In this document: one piece after another, positions 45,207 to 54,800 of the stretch | How the letters are laid out: every line of letters begins with the position of its first letter | Numbering within the stretch: position 1 is the first letter of the stretch | Notes under the pieces: generated by a model | Told to the model about the DNA's origin: nothing | Database searches by the model: none | The model's input: the letters and a program-made list of their open reading frames with translations, nothing else | Origin: Lewinellaceae bacterium | GTDB taxonomy: Bacteria; Bacteroidota; Bacteroidia; Chitinophagales; Saprospiraceae | Reading direction: 5' to 3' | Assembly: GCA_020636355.1 (NCBI GenBank) | Contig: JACJYB010000009.1 | Location: 62,001 to 126,000 of the forward strand | Length of the DNA stretch: 64,000 nt | Translations under genes and position numbers: made by a program

Positions 45207-46298
45207 TTAACCGAATAGGCTGAATGCCTTTTTAACCCATTGGCCGGGATCCTCCATGGCTAATTTGCGGTCGCCAGAAAGTTCAACCAGGCTAAACCAC
45301 TGCTCGAAACCAAGATCCCTGACTTCAGGGGCGGAAAGCATAACTTCTCCGAACACACCCCATACTTTCTTATGGTGCTTTTTAGCCAGTTGACAGACCG
45401 CTTGAATGAGTTTGCCCTGTCTGGATGTGTCATCCAATTTTCCTTCGCCGGTAAGGACAATGTCCGCTGAGGCAATTTGTTTCTCGATGGATAGCAGGTC
45501 AAAGATGACTTCAGTCGCAGAGACAATTTGAGCATTCCAAAATGCAAGAGGACTTAAAGCAAGTCCTCCGGCGGCACCAATTCCCGGGTACGCTATGGTC
45601 AGGCTGAATCGATTTTGTAACCAGGTGGCATAAAGAGCGGTTCCCGTCTCAAGCATTTCCACCACCTGGCTGGTCGCGCCTTTTTGGGCGGCATATTGCC
45701 TGGCGGCTCCCAGAGGGCCCAGTAAAGGGTTGCGAACATCGGTGGCAATAAAAAGCTCAGGTGGTGGTGGCAGGTCGGGCGGTTCAAGGACCGCAGCGAT
45801 TCGGGCCAGGGAGTCTCCCTGCGGCGGGAGGGGGATGCCTTCCTCATCCAGCCACTGATACCCACAGCCGGAAAGCAGTCCGATGCCAGCATCATGGGTT
45901 GCACTTCCACCGGCAAACACCACAATGCGTTTTACGCCATGCAACCATGCGTGGCAGATCAGCTGTCCGGTACCCCGGGTGGTCGTAAAACGCGGATCCC
46001 GCAGGGTTTCGGGGACGAGCTGCAGGCCGGAAGCCATGGCCATCTCCAGATAGGCCGTATTTGTGGATGGGTCAACAAAATAATACGCATCCAATTCGTT
46101 GTAGGTAGGTCCCGCCACCCGTACATATTCTATTCGCCATGGACGGATGTGACGTAAAGCATCCAGGGTCCCTTCTCCTCCATCTGCCAATGGAAGGAAT
46201 GAACAGCGTTCTCCCCAGACTTCTTTTGCCATGAAACCAATCTCGGTAGAGGTGAGGGTCCCTTTAAATTTATCGCTTACACATAATATTCTGAACAA
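45207..46298 (-). CDS. Glycerate kinase (GlxK/GarK family)
   Basis: The product is 363 residues. The start appears to be TTG at 46298, since no ATG precedes the conserved ILCVSDKFKGTLTSTEI. Family motifs: LPLADGGEGTLDAL, GTGQLICHAWLHG, VVFAGGSATHDAGIGLLSG and IVLTGEGKLDDTSRQGK. The enzyme phosphorylates D-glycerate (usually to 2-phosphoglycerate in this family) with ATP. Length is a little under the usual 375-385. It is not beside glyoxylate or glucarate genes, so the source of glycerate is not shown. Confidence 0.93.
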   Translation of the reverse strand: MFRILCVSDKFKGTLTSTEIGFMAKEVWGERCSFLPLADGGEGTLDALRHIRPWRIEYVRVAGPTYNELDAYYFVDPSTNTAYLEMAMASGLQLVPETLRDPRFTTTRGTGQLICHAWLHGVKRIVVFAGGSATHDAGIGLLSGCGYQWLDEEGIPLPPQGDSLARIAAVLEPPDLPPPPELFIATDVRNPLLGPLGAARQYAAQKGATSQVVEMLETGTALYATWLQNRFSLTIAYPGIGAAGGLALSPLAFWNAQIVSATEVIFDLLSIEKQIASADIVLTGEGKLDDTSRQGKLIQAVCQLAKKHHKKVWGVFGEVMLSAPEVRDLGFEQWFSLVELSGDRKLAMEDPGQWVKKAFSLFG

Positions 46299-46515
46299 CG
46301 ATGATGATTTGAAATGGTTGCTTTAATGATCTCGATACCCAGGCAACTTATTTAATTCGCTGTAATTTAATGGCGGCACAGTAATTGACGGAATAAAGTA
46401 CTAAAAAGAAACAGGTTAAAAAGGTTGCATTTGAAGCTGCAAAATATTATTTTACCTGGCTAACCCAACCTGATAGAAAGTTAAACCTTTATTGTTCACC
46501 TAAAATCATGGGCCA

Positions 46516-47253
46516 ATGCTTGCGATACGAACCCGGATGGGATTGTGGCTGTTACTCCTCTTGGGAGTGCTGCAGGTGGGGTTGGCCAGTCCGATACCCC
46601 AGGATGATCTTCTGGCAACCGCCAAGGTTAGCTCGTTGAGTGAAATGCTCCAGGATGAAAATGTAGCTGGATATTTACAGCATTGGGCGCAACGGAAGAC
46701 GAAATATCGCGATCAGGTCGCCTTTCTGCGTACCTTTTTCTACCGGACCCACCGGAAATACCTCAAACAATATGTTCCCTATTCATCGGTACAGCAAACC
46801 CTGGCGAATGGATCTTATGATTGCGTTTCCGGTTCAGCATTATTTGCTGCATTCCTGCAAGCGTTGGAGGTGCCATATGAAATCCGTGAGACCGGTTACC
46901 ACGTATTTGTCATGGCCAGGCTGGATAATAAGTACCTGCTTCTGGAATCCACGGATCCAAGTGCAGGGTTTGTAGAAGACCAGCAGGCTATCATCCATCA
47001 GGTCCAGCAATACATCTTCGATGGCCTTGATGCCGCCATGGTATCCAAGCCGATTCACAACACCATTACACTGGAACAACTGGAGGGACTGATGTACTAC
47101 AACCGGGCTTTGAATTATTTCCAGCTGCGTGACCGGGAATCAGCGGCATATTTTCTGGAACATGCTCTTGCCCGTTATGACTCTCCCCGCATCCGTGCCA
47201 TGTCAGACTTATTAAAAGAGCACCCGGAACAAGTTGTAATTACGGAACGTTAG
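46516..47253 (+). CDS. Exported transglutaminase-like protein
   Basis: The product is 245 residues with signal peptide (MGLWLLLLLGVLQVGLAS); the ATG at 46537 is an alternative start. The central part has the ordered Cys, His, Asp of a transglutaminase-like cysteine protease fold: YDCVSGSALFAAFL, TGYHVFVMA and LLLESTDP. The C-terminal ~70 residues look helical and TPR-like (ALNYFQLRDRESAAYFLEHAL). Such proteins act as periplasmic proteases or peptidoglycan-linked enzymes. It is transcribed toward the two-gene DUF3127 unit. The fold call is fairly safe; the substrate is unknown. Confidence 0.75.
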   Translation: MLAIRTRMGLWLLLLLGVLQVGLASPIPQDDLLATAKVSSLSEMLQDENVAGYLQHWAQRKTKYRDQVAFLRTFFYRTHRKYLKQYVPYSSVQQTLANGSYDCVSGSALFAAFLQALEVPYEIRETGYHVFVMARLDNKYLLLESTDPSAGFVEDQQAIIHQVQQYIFDGLDAAMVSKPIHNTITLEQLEGLMYYNRALNYFQLRDRESAAYFLEHALARYDSPRIRAMSDLLKEHPEQVVITER

Positions 47254-47263
47254 AACATCGGGT

Positions 47264-47815
47264 TTAGAGTCGGGGTGTGGCGTGATAAATACCTAAAAAC
47301 ACCATAAACAACTTGGTTACCAGGGGGATTTGAGGATCCATCTGATCATCAATGATCCAGTCTCGGGGATCTCCTTCGTATTCGGTATACAGCTGTAATG
47401 ATCCAAAATCAAGCGGATCATTGAGCACCCAGTCTTCCGTCATATGATTCCACCGGGTCTGGAATATCCAGAGGCGGTAGTCATCCTGGATCTTCCACCG
47501 GGTGATGTCACCGGGCCAGAACCATCGAGCTGTCAGCAACGTATTGCCTGAACGGGCTTCCCAGAATCCCGGGTCCTCTACATAATGCATTTCAAAAGAG
47601 CCGGCTTCTTCACCTATCCGAAAGTCCCATTTCGTCCAGTCTCCCTGCATTGGCCAGCGCAAAGAGAGCGTTCCTTCGACGGACTCATCACTGGTGTAGA
47701 CGACCCATTCGGCGTAGGAGTCATCCCATCTGGTATGAATGGACTGCAATTGCTGACCGAATCCGGCTATCGCCGACCCAATCAGGACCAATAAGACAAC
47801 AAAAGTTACTTTCAT
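47264..47815 (-). CDS. Exported tryptophan-rich protein of unknown function
   Basis: The product is 183 residues with a clear signal peptide (VLLVLIGSAIAGFGQ). The mature part is rich in Trp and Asp, with recurring elements of the form W-x-x-x-x-x-D-W-x(2) (YAEWVVYTSD, TEDWVLNDPL, PRDWIIDDQ) suggesting about four short beta repeats. I do not recognise a family. It starts one base after the stop of the DUF3127 gene, so the two are translationally coupled. Confidence 0.75.
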   Translation of the reverse strand: MKVTFVVLLVLIGSAIAGFGQQLQSIHTRWDDSYAEWVVYTSDESVEGTLSLRWPMQGDWTKWDFRIGEEAGSFEMHYVEDPGFWEARSGNTLLTARWFWPGDITRWKIQDDYRLWIFQTRWNHMTEDWVLNDPLDFGSLQLYTEYEGDPRDWIIDDQMDPQIPLVTKLFMVFLGIYHATPRL

Positions 47816-47816
47816 T

Positions 47817-48191
47817 TCAGAAAGGCAGATCGCCGAAGTCCTCAGCTTTTAATCCATCGTCGGTTGACCATCCGATCGGTGGCTCGGGATCTGAAAGATC
47901 AAACGAACTTTCAGCTTCTTTTGTTACTCCGGTGACGCGCCACGCATTGAGGTTGGTAAAGTATTTTCCATTCCATTCACGGCCGCGTAGATCAAAGAAG
48001 ACCTCTACCTGCTGCCCTTCCTGAAATGGATCGATCACCGAACAGCGGTCCTGAGTCAATTGAAACTTCAGGTATTGGGGGTATTGTTCTTCCGTCAAGA
48101 GTACAAATTCCCGCGCCTGGAATGAAGCGGTTTTGGATTCGATATCAAATTTCTTATGCAATCTTCCTTTAATCTGAAATGTGTCGGCCAT
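47817..48191 (-). CDS. DUF3127 protein
   Basis: The product is 124 residues. The first ~95 residues match the DUF3127 (PF11325) OB-like fold common in Bacteroidota: FQIKGRLHKKFDIESKT, REFVLLTEEQYPQYLKFQLTQDRC, GQQVEVFFDLRGREWNGKYFTNLNAWRV. The tail is acidic (SSFDLSDPEPP), as in single-stranded DNA-binding proteins, and ends in DLPF like the SSB C-terminal tip. A role near DNA replication or repair is inferred from the tail; the molecular function of the family is not established. It leads a two-gene unit with an exported protein, an odd pairing. Confidence 0.9.
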   Translation of the reverse strand: MADTFQIKGRLHKKFDIESKTASFQAREFVLLTEEQYPQYLKFQLTQDRCSVIDPFQEGQQVEVFFDLRGREWNGKYFTNLNAWRVTGVTKEAESSFDLSDPEPPIGWSTDDGLKAEDFGDLPF

Positions 48192-48210
48192 ACCGGAATT
48201 GATTTTGTAC

Positions 48211-48218
48211 CAAAGGTA
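48211..48218 (-). promoter_or_regulatory. -7 promoter element of the DUF3127 gene
   Basis: TACCTTTG on the minus strand is a perfect TAnnTTTG element, 20 bp before the ATG at 48191. A matching -33 TTTG is not evident. Confidence 0.5.
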
Positions 48219-48251
48219 GCAATCATTTGTTGTGTGGTGGAATTAGCCCAT

Positions 48252-48284
48252 AAAAAACATCCTCTCAACAAGGGAGAGGATGTT
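48252..48284 (-). terminator. Intrinsic terminator of the ArsC-like gene
   Basis: A perfect 11-bp stem (48256-48266 with 48274-48284), 7-nt loop, followed on the minus strand by a run of Ts (48257-48252). It lies 46 bp after the stop at 48330. Confidence 0.9.
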
Positions 48285-48329
48285 CAAGCAGCCTAATCAT
48301 TAATGAAGATTCTTGTATCTGACGAATGC

Positions 48330-48689
48330 TCAAATCAACCGTAAGATATCCGTCGGATTTTGACACACGATGGCTTTGCTACCACGCACGGCGATGGGTG
48401 CCTTTAAAATATCCGGGTTGTATTTGATGACCTTGATCCAGCTTTCGTCATCAAATTCCCTGCCTTTGATGTGTGTCCGGTAGTACGGATGAGCTTTATT
48501 AAGCAAATCCTTGGGGTCAATACCCAAAGATGTCAGAATAAACTGCCAGCTCATACCGGTGGAGGGAGCACTTCCAAAGGCAAAGGCCTTGATGTGCGGC
48601 GATAAGGATTGGGCATGAGCTACCGTCTTGCGGTCACCGGAAGAATCCGGATTGTAGTAAAGCAATATTTCTCTATGGCTGGTTTTCAC
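48330..48689 (-). CDS. ArsC/Spx-like thioredoxin-fold protein lacking the catalytic cysteine
   Basis: The product is 119 residues, the usual length for the ArsC/YffB/Spx family. LLYYNPDSSGDR aligns with the family's NPxCSxSR active site, but the redox Cys is replaced by Ser16 while Arg20 is kept. The rest fits: WQFILTSLGIDPKDLLNKAHP, WIKVIKYNPDILKAPIAVRGSKAIVCQNP. Without the Cys it cannot reduce arsenate, so a binding or regulatory role is more likely. It has its own terminator and no ars genes nearby. Confidence 0.85.
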   Translation of the reverse strand: MKTSHREILLYYNPDSSGDRKTVAHAQSLSPHIKAFAFGSAPSTGMSWQFILTSLGIDPKDLLNKAHPYYRTHIKGREFDDESWIKVIKYNPDILKAPIAVRGSKAIVCQNPTDILRLI

Positions 48690-48993
48690 AGAATATTATT
48701 TTGTAAATAATGCAATTAAGCATTCTTGGTATTAGCAATATAGCATAAATTAGAATATAAATCAAGAGGTGCTCAAAAATAATTGGGGGAAAATAGGAAG
48801 CATTTTCGGACCAGTGAGTCGAGCGGGACTTACGGGTAGATAGCCTATTTGTTAAAATAAGGCTAAATTGAGTACACTCCAGGAACGGAATCGTTTATTT
48901 ATTGGTAATAGCTTTAATTTTAGAAAGAAACGGCTGGCTGAATATTGCCCGGTATTTACCGAAGCCGCATCATTTCGGAGTTAATCTGCTTCT
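48690..48993 (+). other. Intergenic region without a gene
   Basis: AT-rich divergent spacer between the ArsC-like gene and the first M36 protease. A near-consensus -7 element TAGCTTTA (48909-48916) faces the protease gene but lacks a clear -33 partner. Nothing else is seen. Confidence 0.4.
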
Positions 48994-51837
48994 ATGAAAC
49001 CATGGTGTACCATTGTCTTTAGCTTGCTTGTCCTTTCTGCCAGGGCTAGTGTTGATGTGCCTGCCGCTGCCATACAATACATCCAGCAACATGCAGATGT
49101 GTTCCATTCCCGGCCTGATGACGTCAAACAATTAAGAATTTCCAGCGCATCCCAAGGAGTCCGGGGTAATTTTTACCTCTATGTGCAACAGCAGTACCAG
49201 GATCTTGATATCTACAATGCACTGGCTACCATTGCATTCTCTGCGGATCGCAAGGTGGTCTACGCTACCGGCCGTTTGGTAGACTCTCTGGAGGAGCGCC
49301 TGGTTCTACCTACCGAACGAATAACACCTGGTCTGGCCATAACGAAGGTACTGGGTAGCTTGAAGGATATACCGGAAATCGTACTCACCGGCTCCAACAA
49401 AATGAAACTGTCCCTGGGCCAGGACTTGACCGATTCTCTTAGTATTCGCCTGGTGTGGTGGTCAGCAAGCCTGGGGCCAAATTTTGAATTGGCATTTGAA
49501 ATTGTAGTGCCGAAAGCATCGGATGTGAGGCAATATTTGGTGCGCGCTGCTGATGGGGCCATACTGCAGGACAGATCGTTATTTGTAACGTGTGGGTTCG
49601 AAGGGGATTCACACGAGGAAGCTCCGGCTTTACCGTATAAAACGCAAGCGTGGTTTGGCCCGGAGAATGCTATGAACGTTTATAATGTTTATCCCCTGCC
49701 TGTTGAAAGTCCGGCGCACGGTACCCGGGCGGTAGTATCCAATCCGGCCGACCCCATTGCTTCACCTTATGGATGGCATGATACCGATGGTAAAGCAGGC
49801 GCTGAATTTGATGATACGGAAGGCAATAATGCGCGGGTGCAGGAAGACACGGATGGCGATGATTTGCTGGGGAAGACAGCGGATGGCGGGGAGAATCTCG
49901 TATTTGACTTCCTGCTGAATGAACAACGCGCACCTATTGATAACCTCGATGCCGTACTGACAAATTTGTTTTTTTGGGTAAATCTCAATCACGATTTGTT
50001 TTACCAGTACGGATTTAAAGAAACAGACGGAAACTTTCAACAAAACAACTATGGCCGCTCCGGGAAGGGAAATGACCCGGTATTTGCGGACGCTATGGAT
50101 GGATCCGGACTAAACAATGCGCGATTTTACTCCCCGGAAGATGGCTCCGCGGGCAGAATGGAGATGTTTCTCTGGGGCACCAATGAAGCCAACCTGGAGA
50201 TCAGCGGCCCGGACCAGCTTGCCGGTTCCCTGACCAGTGTGGAGTCCGACTTCAGTGCAAACAACAAGCTGGAAGATATTGGCCAGGTGGGCGGTCAGTT
50301 AGTCCTGCTTAAAGATGCACAGGGCGGAACCTATCTTGGGTGCCTGGGTACTGATCTAAGCAATGGAGCTGACTTTGCCGGCAAGATTGTACTCATCGAA
50401 AGAGGTACTTGTTTTTTTGTTGAAAAAGTCTTGCGGGCCCAGGAGCTGGGAGCCATTGCCGTAATTGTATTCAATAATGAATCCAATGAGCCCATTGTGA
50501 TGGGCGGCAGCGATAGCCGGATTACCATCCCTGCTGTAATGATTTCCCGCTACGACGGCCTCAATCTCGTAAATGCCCTTTTAGCAGGGGATACCATCCA
50601 GGCGAATATATCCAAAGGTGCAGAAAACAAATACCTGGATTCCAGTCTGGATAATCTGATCATCACCCATGAATACGGTCACGGCGTATCCATACGGCTT
50701 ACCGGTGGAGCGGCAGCAACCTCTTGCCTCGAAAATGAGGAGCAAATGGGCGAAGGCTGGAGCGATTATTTTGGGTTGCTATTTACCACCGACTGGAATG
50801 TTGCCCAACCGCAGGACAAAAGAGGTGTGGGAACGTGGCTTTCCAGGGAAAATACCGATGGGAGGGGGATCAGACCTTATCCCTATTCCTACGATTTATC
50901 GATTAACCCACTTAATTACAGCAATATTAATAACCTTGCAGTGCCTCATGGTGTAGGGACAGTATGGTGTTCGATGTTGTGGGATATGACCTGGGAAATT
51001 ATCGGTACCGAAGGGGTAAGTAACGACTGGTACCACGGCGAAGGTGGTAACAATATAGCGCTGCAGCTGGTCATCGAAGCGTTGAAACTCCAACCTTGTC
51101 TGCCCGGCTTTGTCGATGGCAGGGATGCCATCATTCAGGCGGATGAACAATTGTACGGAGGAAAGCATCTTTACGCGATCTGGAAAGCATTTTCCAGACG
51201 AGGCTTGGGAGCAAACGCTCTGGAAAACTCACCATTTACGGTATTGGATGGTGTGGCCAACTACGATATGCCGGAAAATTTCAAAACGAAAATTGAATTA
51301 TTAAACGCCCAGGACAGCATCCGGCAGGTCAATGTTACCTGGAGGACCATCGCTGAATTTGACAACGATCATTTCATCCTGGAGCGCAAAACCGGAGCTG
51401 GTAATTATTCGGAAATCGCCCAAATACCCGGGCTATTATTTGATGTTCAGGGACGTGACTTGCGGGTGGCGGACCCCAATATCCAGACAGGCAACCGGTA
51501 CCGGTATCGCCTAAGTAGTGTTGACACCAGAGGTTTGTCCTCTGTTTTGGATTATACCGACGTCTACATAATTCCGGTAGATGGTCTGGTAGCCTATCCG
51601 AATCCCGTAAATAATGGCCGGATCAACATCAAAATTGCATCGGATATCCAGAGCCCGGTGGAAATAAATCTCTACGGAGTGGATGGGAAGCGCTATTTCC
51701 ATCAGGAGTTTGCTGATCCTGAAGTTTTGTACACATCTTATCCGGTGGAAGTCAGGGGAATAAGTTCAGGTACTTATTTCATCCAGTTGATTTATGCGGA
51801 CGAGGTGGTGTCCCGGAAAATTCAGGTGATACAATAG
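48994..51837 (+). CDS. Secreted M36 fungalysin-type metalloprotease with PA and T9SS domains (copy 1)
   Basis: The product is 947 residues with signal peptide MKPWCTIVFSLLVLSARA. An FTP-type propeptide (~25-190) precedes the M36 catalytic region, where zinc ligands are H559 and H563 in HEYGH, with E587 in the GEGWSDYFGL block. A protease-associated (PA) domain (~440-545; KIVLIERGTCFFVEK) is inserted before the zinc motif, as in related secreted bacterial members. The C-terminus has a fibronectin-like segment and a type-A sorting domain (AYPNPVNNGRINIK). It should be an extracellular zinc endopeptidase, self-activating by propeptide removal. A paralogue follows 124 bp downstream. Confidence 0.93.
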   Translation: MKPWCTIVFSLLVLSARASVDVPAAAIQYIQQHADVFHSRPDDVKQLRISSASQGVRGNFYLYVQQQYQDLDIYNALATIAFSADRKVVYATGRLVDSLEERLVLPTERITPGLAITKVLGSLKDIPEIVLTGSNKMKLSLGQDLTDSLSIRLVWWSASLGPNFELAFEIVVPKASDVRQYLVRAADGAILQDRSLFVTCGFEGDSHEEAPALPYKTQAWFGPENAMNVYNVYPLPVESPAHGTRAVVSNPADPIASPYGWHDTDGKAGAEFDDTEGNNARVQEDTDGDDLLGKTADGGENLVFDFLLNEQRAPIDNLDAVLTNLFFWVNLNHDLFYQYGFKETDGNFQQNNYGRSGKGNDPVFADAMDGSGLNNARFYSPEDGSAGRMEMFLWGTNEANLEISGPDQLAGSLTSVESDFSANNKLEDIGQVGGQLVLLKDAQGGTYLGCLGTDLSNGADFAGKIVLIERGTCFFVEKVLRAQELGAIAVIVFNNESNEPIVMGGSDSRITIPAVMISRYDGLNLVNALLAGDTIQANISKGAENKYLDSSLDNLIITHEYGHGVSIRLTGGAAATSCLENEEQMGEGWSDYFGLLFTTDWNVAQPQDKRGVGTWLSRENTDGRGIRPYPYSYDLSINPLNYSNINNLAVPHGVGTVWCSMLWDMTWEIIGTEGVSNDWYHGEGGNNIALQLVIEALKLQPCLPGFVDGRDAIIQADEQLYGGKHLYAIWKAFSRRGLGANALENSPFTVLDGVANYDMPENFKTKIELLNAQDSIRQVNVTWRTIAEFDNDHFILERKTGAGNYSEIAQIPGLLFDVQGRDLRVADPNIQTGNRYRYRLSSVDTRGLSSVLDYTDVYIIPVDGLVAYPNPVNNGRINIKIASDIQSPVEINLYGVDGKRYFHQEFADPEVLYTSYPVEVRGISSGTYFIQLIYADEVVSRKIQVIQ

Positions 51838-51961
51838 ATTTGGAAAGTGGCCGGGAATCCATCAAGCGGAGATTGATGAGGTAGTATACATTACCAGCTC
51901 TCCGGAAAAAGAATGTTATGGTTTAGATTAACTATCTTTAATACAAGTCGGATCTTCCAAT

Positions 51962-54778
51962 ATGATTCGAATTATTCATATCACACTTTGGATTCTGCTT
52001 GCTACTGCAATCCATGCCAATGCCAGTGATGACCTCTCATCCAAAGCGATCGGCTATATTCGAAGTCATCCTGAGATCGTTCAGGCAGATCTCGGGGACC
52101 TGAAAGAGTTACGGATTGGTGGAAAAGCCAGTGGTCTAGCTGGACATCAATACATTTACGTTCAGCAGCAGAAAGACGGTGTTGATATTCACCAGGCTTC
52201 TGTTACGGTGTGTTTTGGTCCTGGTCAACAAGTTCTTTCAGTCCATGGCACCTTCGTTGCCCATCTGAACGAGAAGCTAAAAGACAAGGGGTATTATCTG
52301 TCTCCAGGTGACATCCTTTCCAGGTATCAAAGCACCTATCAACCGGGAATCGCAATAAATCAAAAGGTGTCAAGCAAAGCAGAATATGACCGGACTGCTG
52401 ATCCCCGGAAAGTATGGTGGAATATTTCCCAAGATGAATACATTCTGGTCTACGAAATAATTATACATATCCCGAAGGATGTGCGGAAAATCATTTATGA
52501 TGCCAGTACCGGCGAAATACTGGAAGATAAATCCCTGTATCAGGCTTGCCGGTTTGAAATTCCTGCTAGTGCGTCGCTGCCTGGCCCCAGTGAAAATAGC
52601 AGTGCATCTTCGGAATTCGGCGATCCGGTTAACAGCTACCGGGTGTTTCCATTGGGCAGTGAAAATCCGTCCCGGGGAGACCGGGTACTTTTATCTAATC
52701 CGTCAGATCCGGTTGCATCTCCTTACGGATGGCACGATACGGATGGAACGCCGGGTGCGGAATTTCTGACCACAAAAGGAAATAATGCGGAGGTCGCGGA
52801 AGACGAGGATGGGGACAACCTCCCTGGCCAGATGGCCGATGGAGGTGCGTCTCTGGAATTTGATTTTCCCATGGCAACCGACGCCACTCCTATGGCCAAC
52901 CTGAATGCCTCCCTGACCAATACCTTCTATTGGATGAATATCAATCACGATGTGTTTTATCATTATGGATTTCAGGAAAGGGACGGCAATTTTCAAAGGA
53001 ATAATTATGGTCAAGCAGGTTTGGCAAATGACCCGGTTCAGGTGGATGCACTGGACGGAGGCAATCTGAATAACGCCCGTTTCTATGCACCGGCTGATGG
53101 GGCACCCGGACGCCTCGAACTATTTTTATGGGGCGCCAATCGGGCAAATCTTATTCTAAACCGCAGGGGACAATCCCAAAAGCAAGTAACCAGCATTGAG
53201 TCCAATTTTGGGGCGCAAAATAAACTGCAACGGTTGGGTGGAATAACCGGCCCTTTGTCATTGGTGATAGATGGTGACGCAGGTACACATTGGGGATGCC
53301 CTGATGGGGGATTAACCACAGGATCGCAAATTTCCGGCAAAATTGCCGTTGTTCAAAAAGGTATGTGTCCGAACCTGGATAAAATATTGAATTTGCAGGA
53401 ACAGGGGGCAACAGGAGTAATTGTGGTCAATGATATTCCCGGAGACCCCATTCTAATGAATGGCTCAGGTACCACCGTGGTCATTCCTGCCGTCATGATT
53501 TCGAAGGAGGATGGCAAATCGCTTATTAATGATCTGAAGAATGGCATAGAATATACAGCAAGGCTTTCGAATGGGCCGCAGGACCAATTTCGTGATCCCG
53601 GATTTGATAACGCCATCCTGACGCATGAGTTTGGCCATGGTATTTCTTCCCGATTGACTGGCGGGCCTGCCAACACCGACTGCTTGGACAACGAATTGCA
53701 GTTGAGTGAAGGCTGGAGCGATTACTTTGCGTTGATGCTCACTACGGACTGGAAAAGTGCCCGTGCGGAAGACCCCAGGACTATTGGAGCCTGGCTGCTT
53801 GCTCAAGACTCAACCGGATTAAGAAAGTACCCCTATTCGTATTCGAAAGGGGTCAATCTTCTATTATACGACGACCTGTATTTGATGGAAATACCGCATG
53901 GAGTCGGTGCATTATGGTGCTCCATGCTGTGGGATATGACCTGGAGTATCATCTGGCAGGAGGGCATCAGCCAGGATATCTACCTGGGCACGGGCGGCAA
54001 TAACATTGCCTTGCGGCTGGTTATGGAAGGATTGAAGATCCAACCCTGCGGGGCTACTTTTACCGAAGCCAGGGATGCCATTTTGGATGCTGATGTTTAT
54101 CTCTATGGTTCCCGCCATCACCAGGCCATCTGGTGGGCTTTTGCCCGCAGAGGATTGGGCGTTGGAGCTATTGCCTTGCGAGATTATTCCAGTTTTTATG
54201 AAGCCAGTCATGAGACTCCGTCGAACAGCGAAACTAAAATTGAGTTTCTTAAAGCAGTTGACAGTCTGGGTGTTGTCGTGGTTACCTGGAATACCATCCA
54301 GGAGTTTGACAACAAAATATTTGTGCTGGAAAAAAGAGAGCCCCTGACGAAGTATCGTGAAATTGCCCGTTTTCCGGGTCTTACACTGGACGTAAAAGGA
54401 AGGTCATTCCGATTTTTAGACGACCAGGTTGCGAAGGGAGGTTTTTATTCCTACCAACTGGGTTTATACGATATCCAAGATCAATGGAAGATCCTGGAAA
54501 CAACTTCTGTACAATTATCTGATTACGATCAGCTGGCCTTATTTCCCAACCCGGTTATTTCCGGTCGGTTCATTGCCCGCCTGGGTCCGGCTGTGCACCA
54601 GGTTAAACAAATCAGGGTACTATCTGGAACGGGCACAGAGGTATTTGTTCAAGATTATTCGTCCGGCCAGGACCGGCAAATTGAAATTGCGCTACCACCG
54701 TTACCGGCCGGTATCTATTTAGTTCAATTGATAACCGACACAAAGTCACTGGTTAGGAAATTGCAAATACTGAATTGA
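51962..54778 (+). CDS. Secreted M36 fungalysin-type metalloprotease with PA and T9SS domains (copy 2)
   Basis: The product is 938 residues with signal peptide ending near HANA. Domain order is the same as in the preceding gene: FTP propeptide, catalytic domain interrupted by a PA domain (KIAVVQKGMCPNLDK), zinc motif H555-E-F-G-H559 with the later SEGWSDYFAL glutamate, and a type-A sorting domain (LFPNPVISGRFIAR). Blocks such as ASPYGWHDTDG and IPHGVGALWCSMLWDMTW are shared with copy 1, but the propeptide and the C-terminus have drifted more, suggesting different activation or substrates. A TATCTTTA element at 51932-51939 could be its own promoter. Confidence 0.93.
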   Translation: MIRIIHITLWILLATAIHANASDDLSSKAIGYIRSHPEIVQADLGDLKELRIGGKASGLAGHQYIYVQQQKDGVDIHQASVTVCFGPGQQVLSVHGTFVAHLNEKLKDKGYYLSPGDILSRYQSTYQPGIAINQKVSSKAEYDRTADPRKVWWNISQDEYILVYEIIIHIPKDVRKIIYDASTGEILEDKSLYQACRFEIPASASLPGPSENSSASSEFGDPVNSYRVFPLGSENPSRGDRVLLSNPSDPVASPYGWHDTDGTPGAEFLTTKGNNAEVAEDEDGDNLPGQMADGGASLEFDFPMATDATPMANLNASLTNTFYWMNINHDVFYHYGFQERDGNFQRNNYGQAGLANDPVQVDALDGGNLNNARFYAPADGAPGRLELFLWGANRANLILNRRGQSQKQVTSIESNFGAQNKLQRLGGITGPLSLVIDGDAGTHWGCPDGGLTTGSQISGKIAVVQKGMCPNLDKILNLQEQGATGVIVVNDIPGDPILMNGSGTTVVIPAVMISKEDGKSLINDLKNGIEYTARLSNGPQDQFRDPGFDNAILTHEFGHGISSRLTGGPANTDCLDNELQLSEGWSDYFALMLTTDWKSARAEDPRTIGAWLLAQDSTGLRKYPYSYSKGVNLLLYDDLYLMEIPHGVGALWCSMLWDMTWSIIWQEGISQDIYLGTGGNNIALRLVMEGLKIQPCGATFTEARDAILDADVYLYGSRHHQAIWWAFARRGLGVGAIALRDYSSFYEASHETPSNSETKIEFLKAVDSLGVVVVTWNTIQEFDNKIFVLEKREPLTKYREIARFPGLTLDVKGRSFRFLDDQVAKGGFYSYQLGLYDIQDQWKILETTSVQLSDYDQLALFPNPVISGRFIARLGPAVHQVKQIRVLSGTGTEVFVQDYSSGQDRQIEIALPPLPAGIYLVQLITDTKSLVRKLQILN

Positions 54779-54800
54779 TCGCAGCTTCAAAGGTCCCGGC

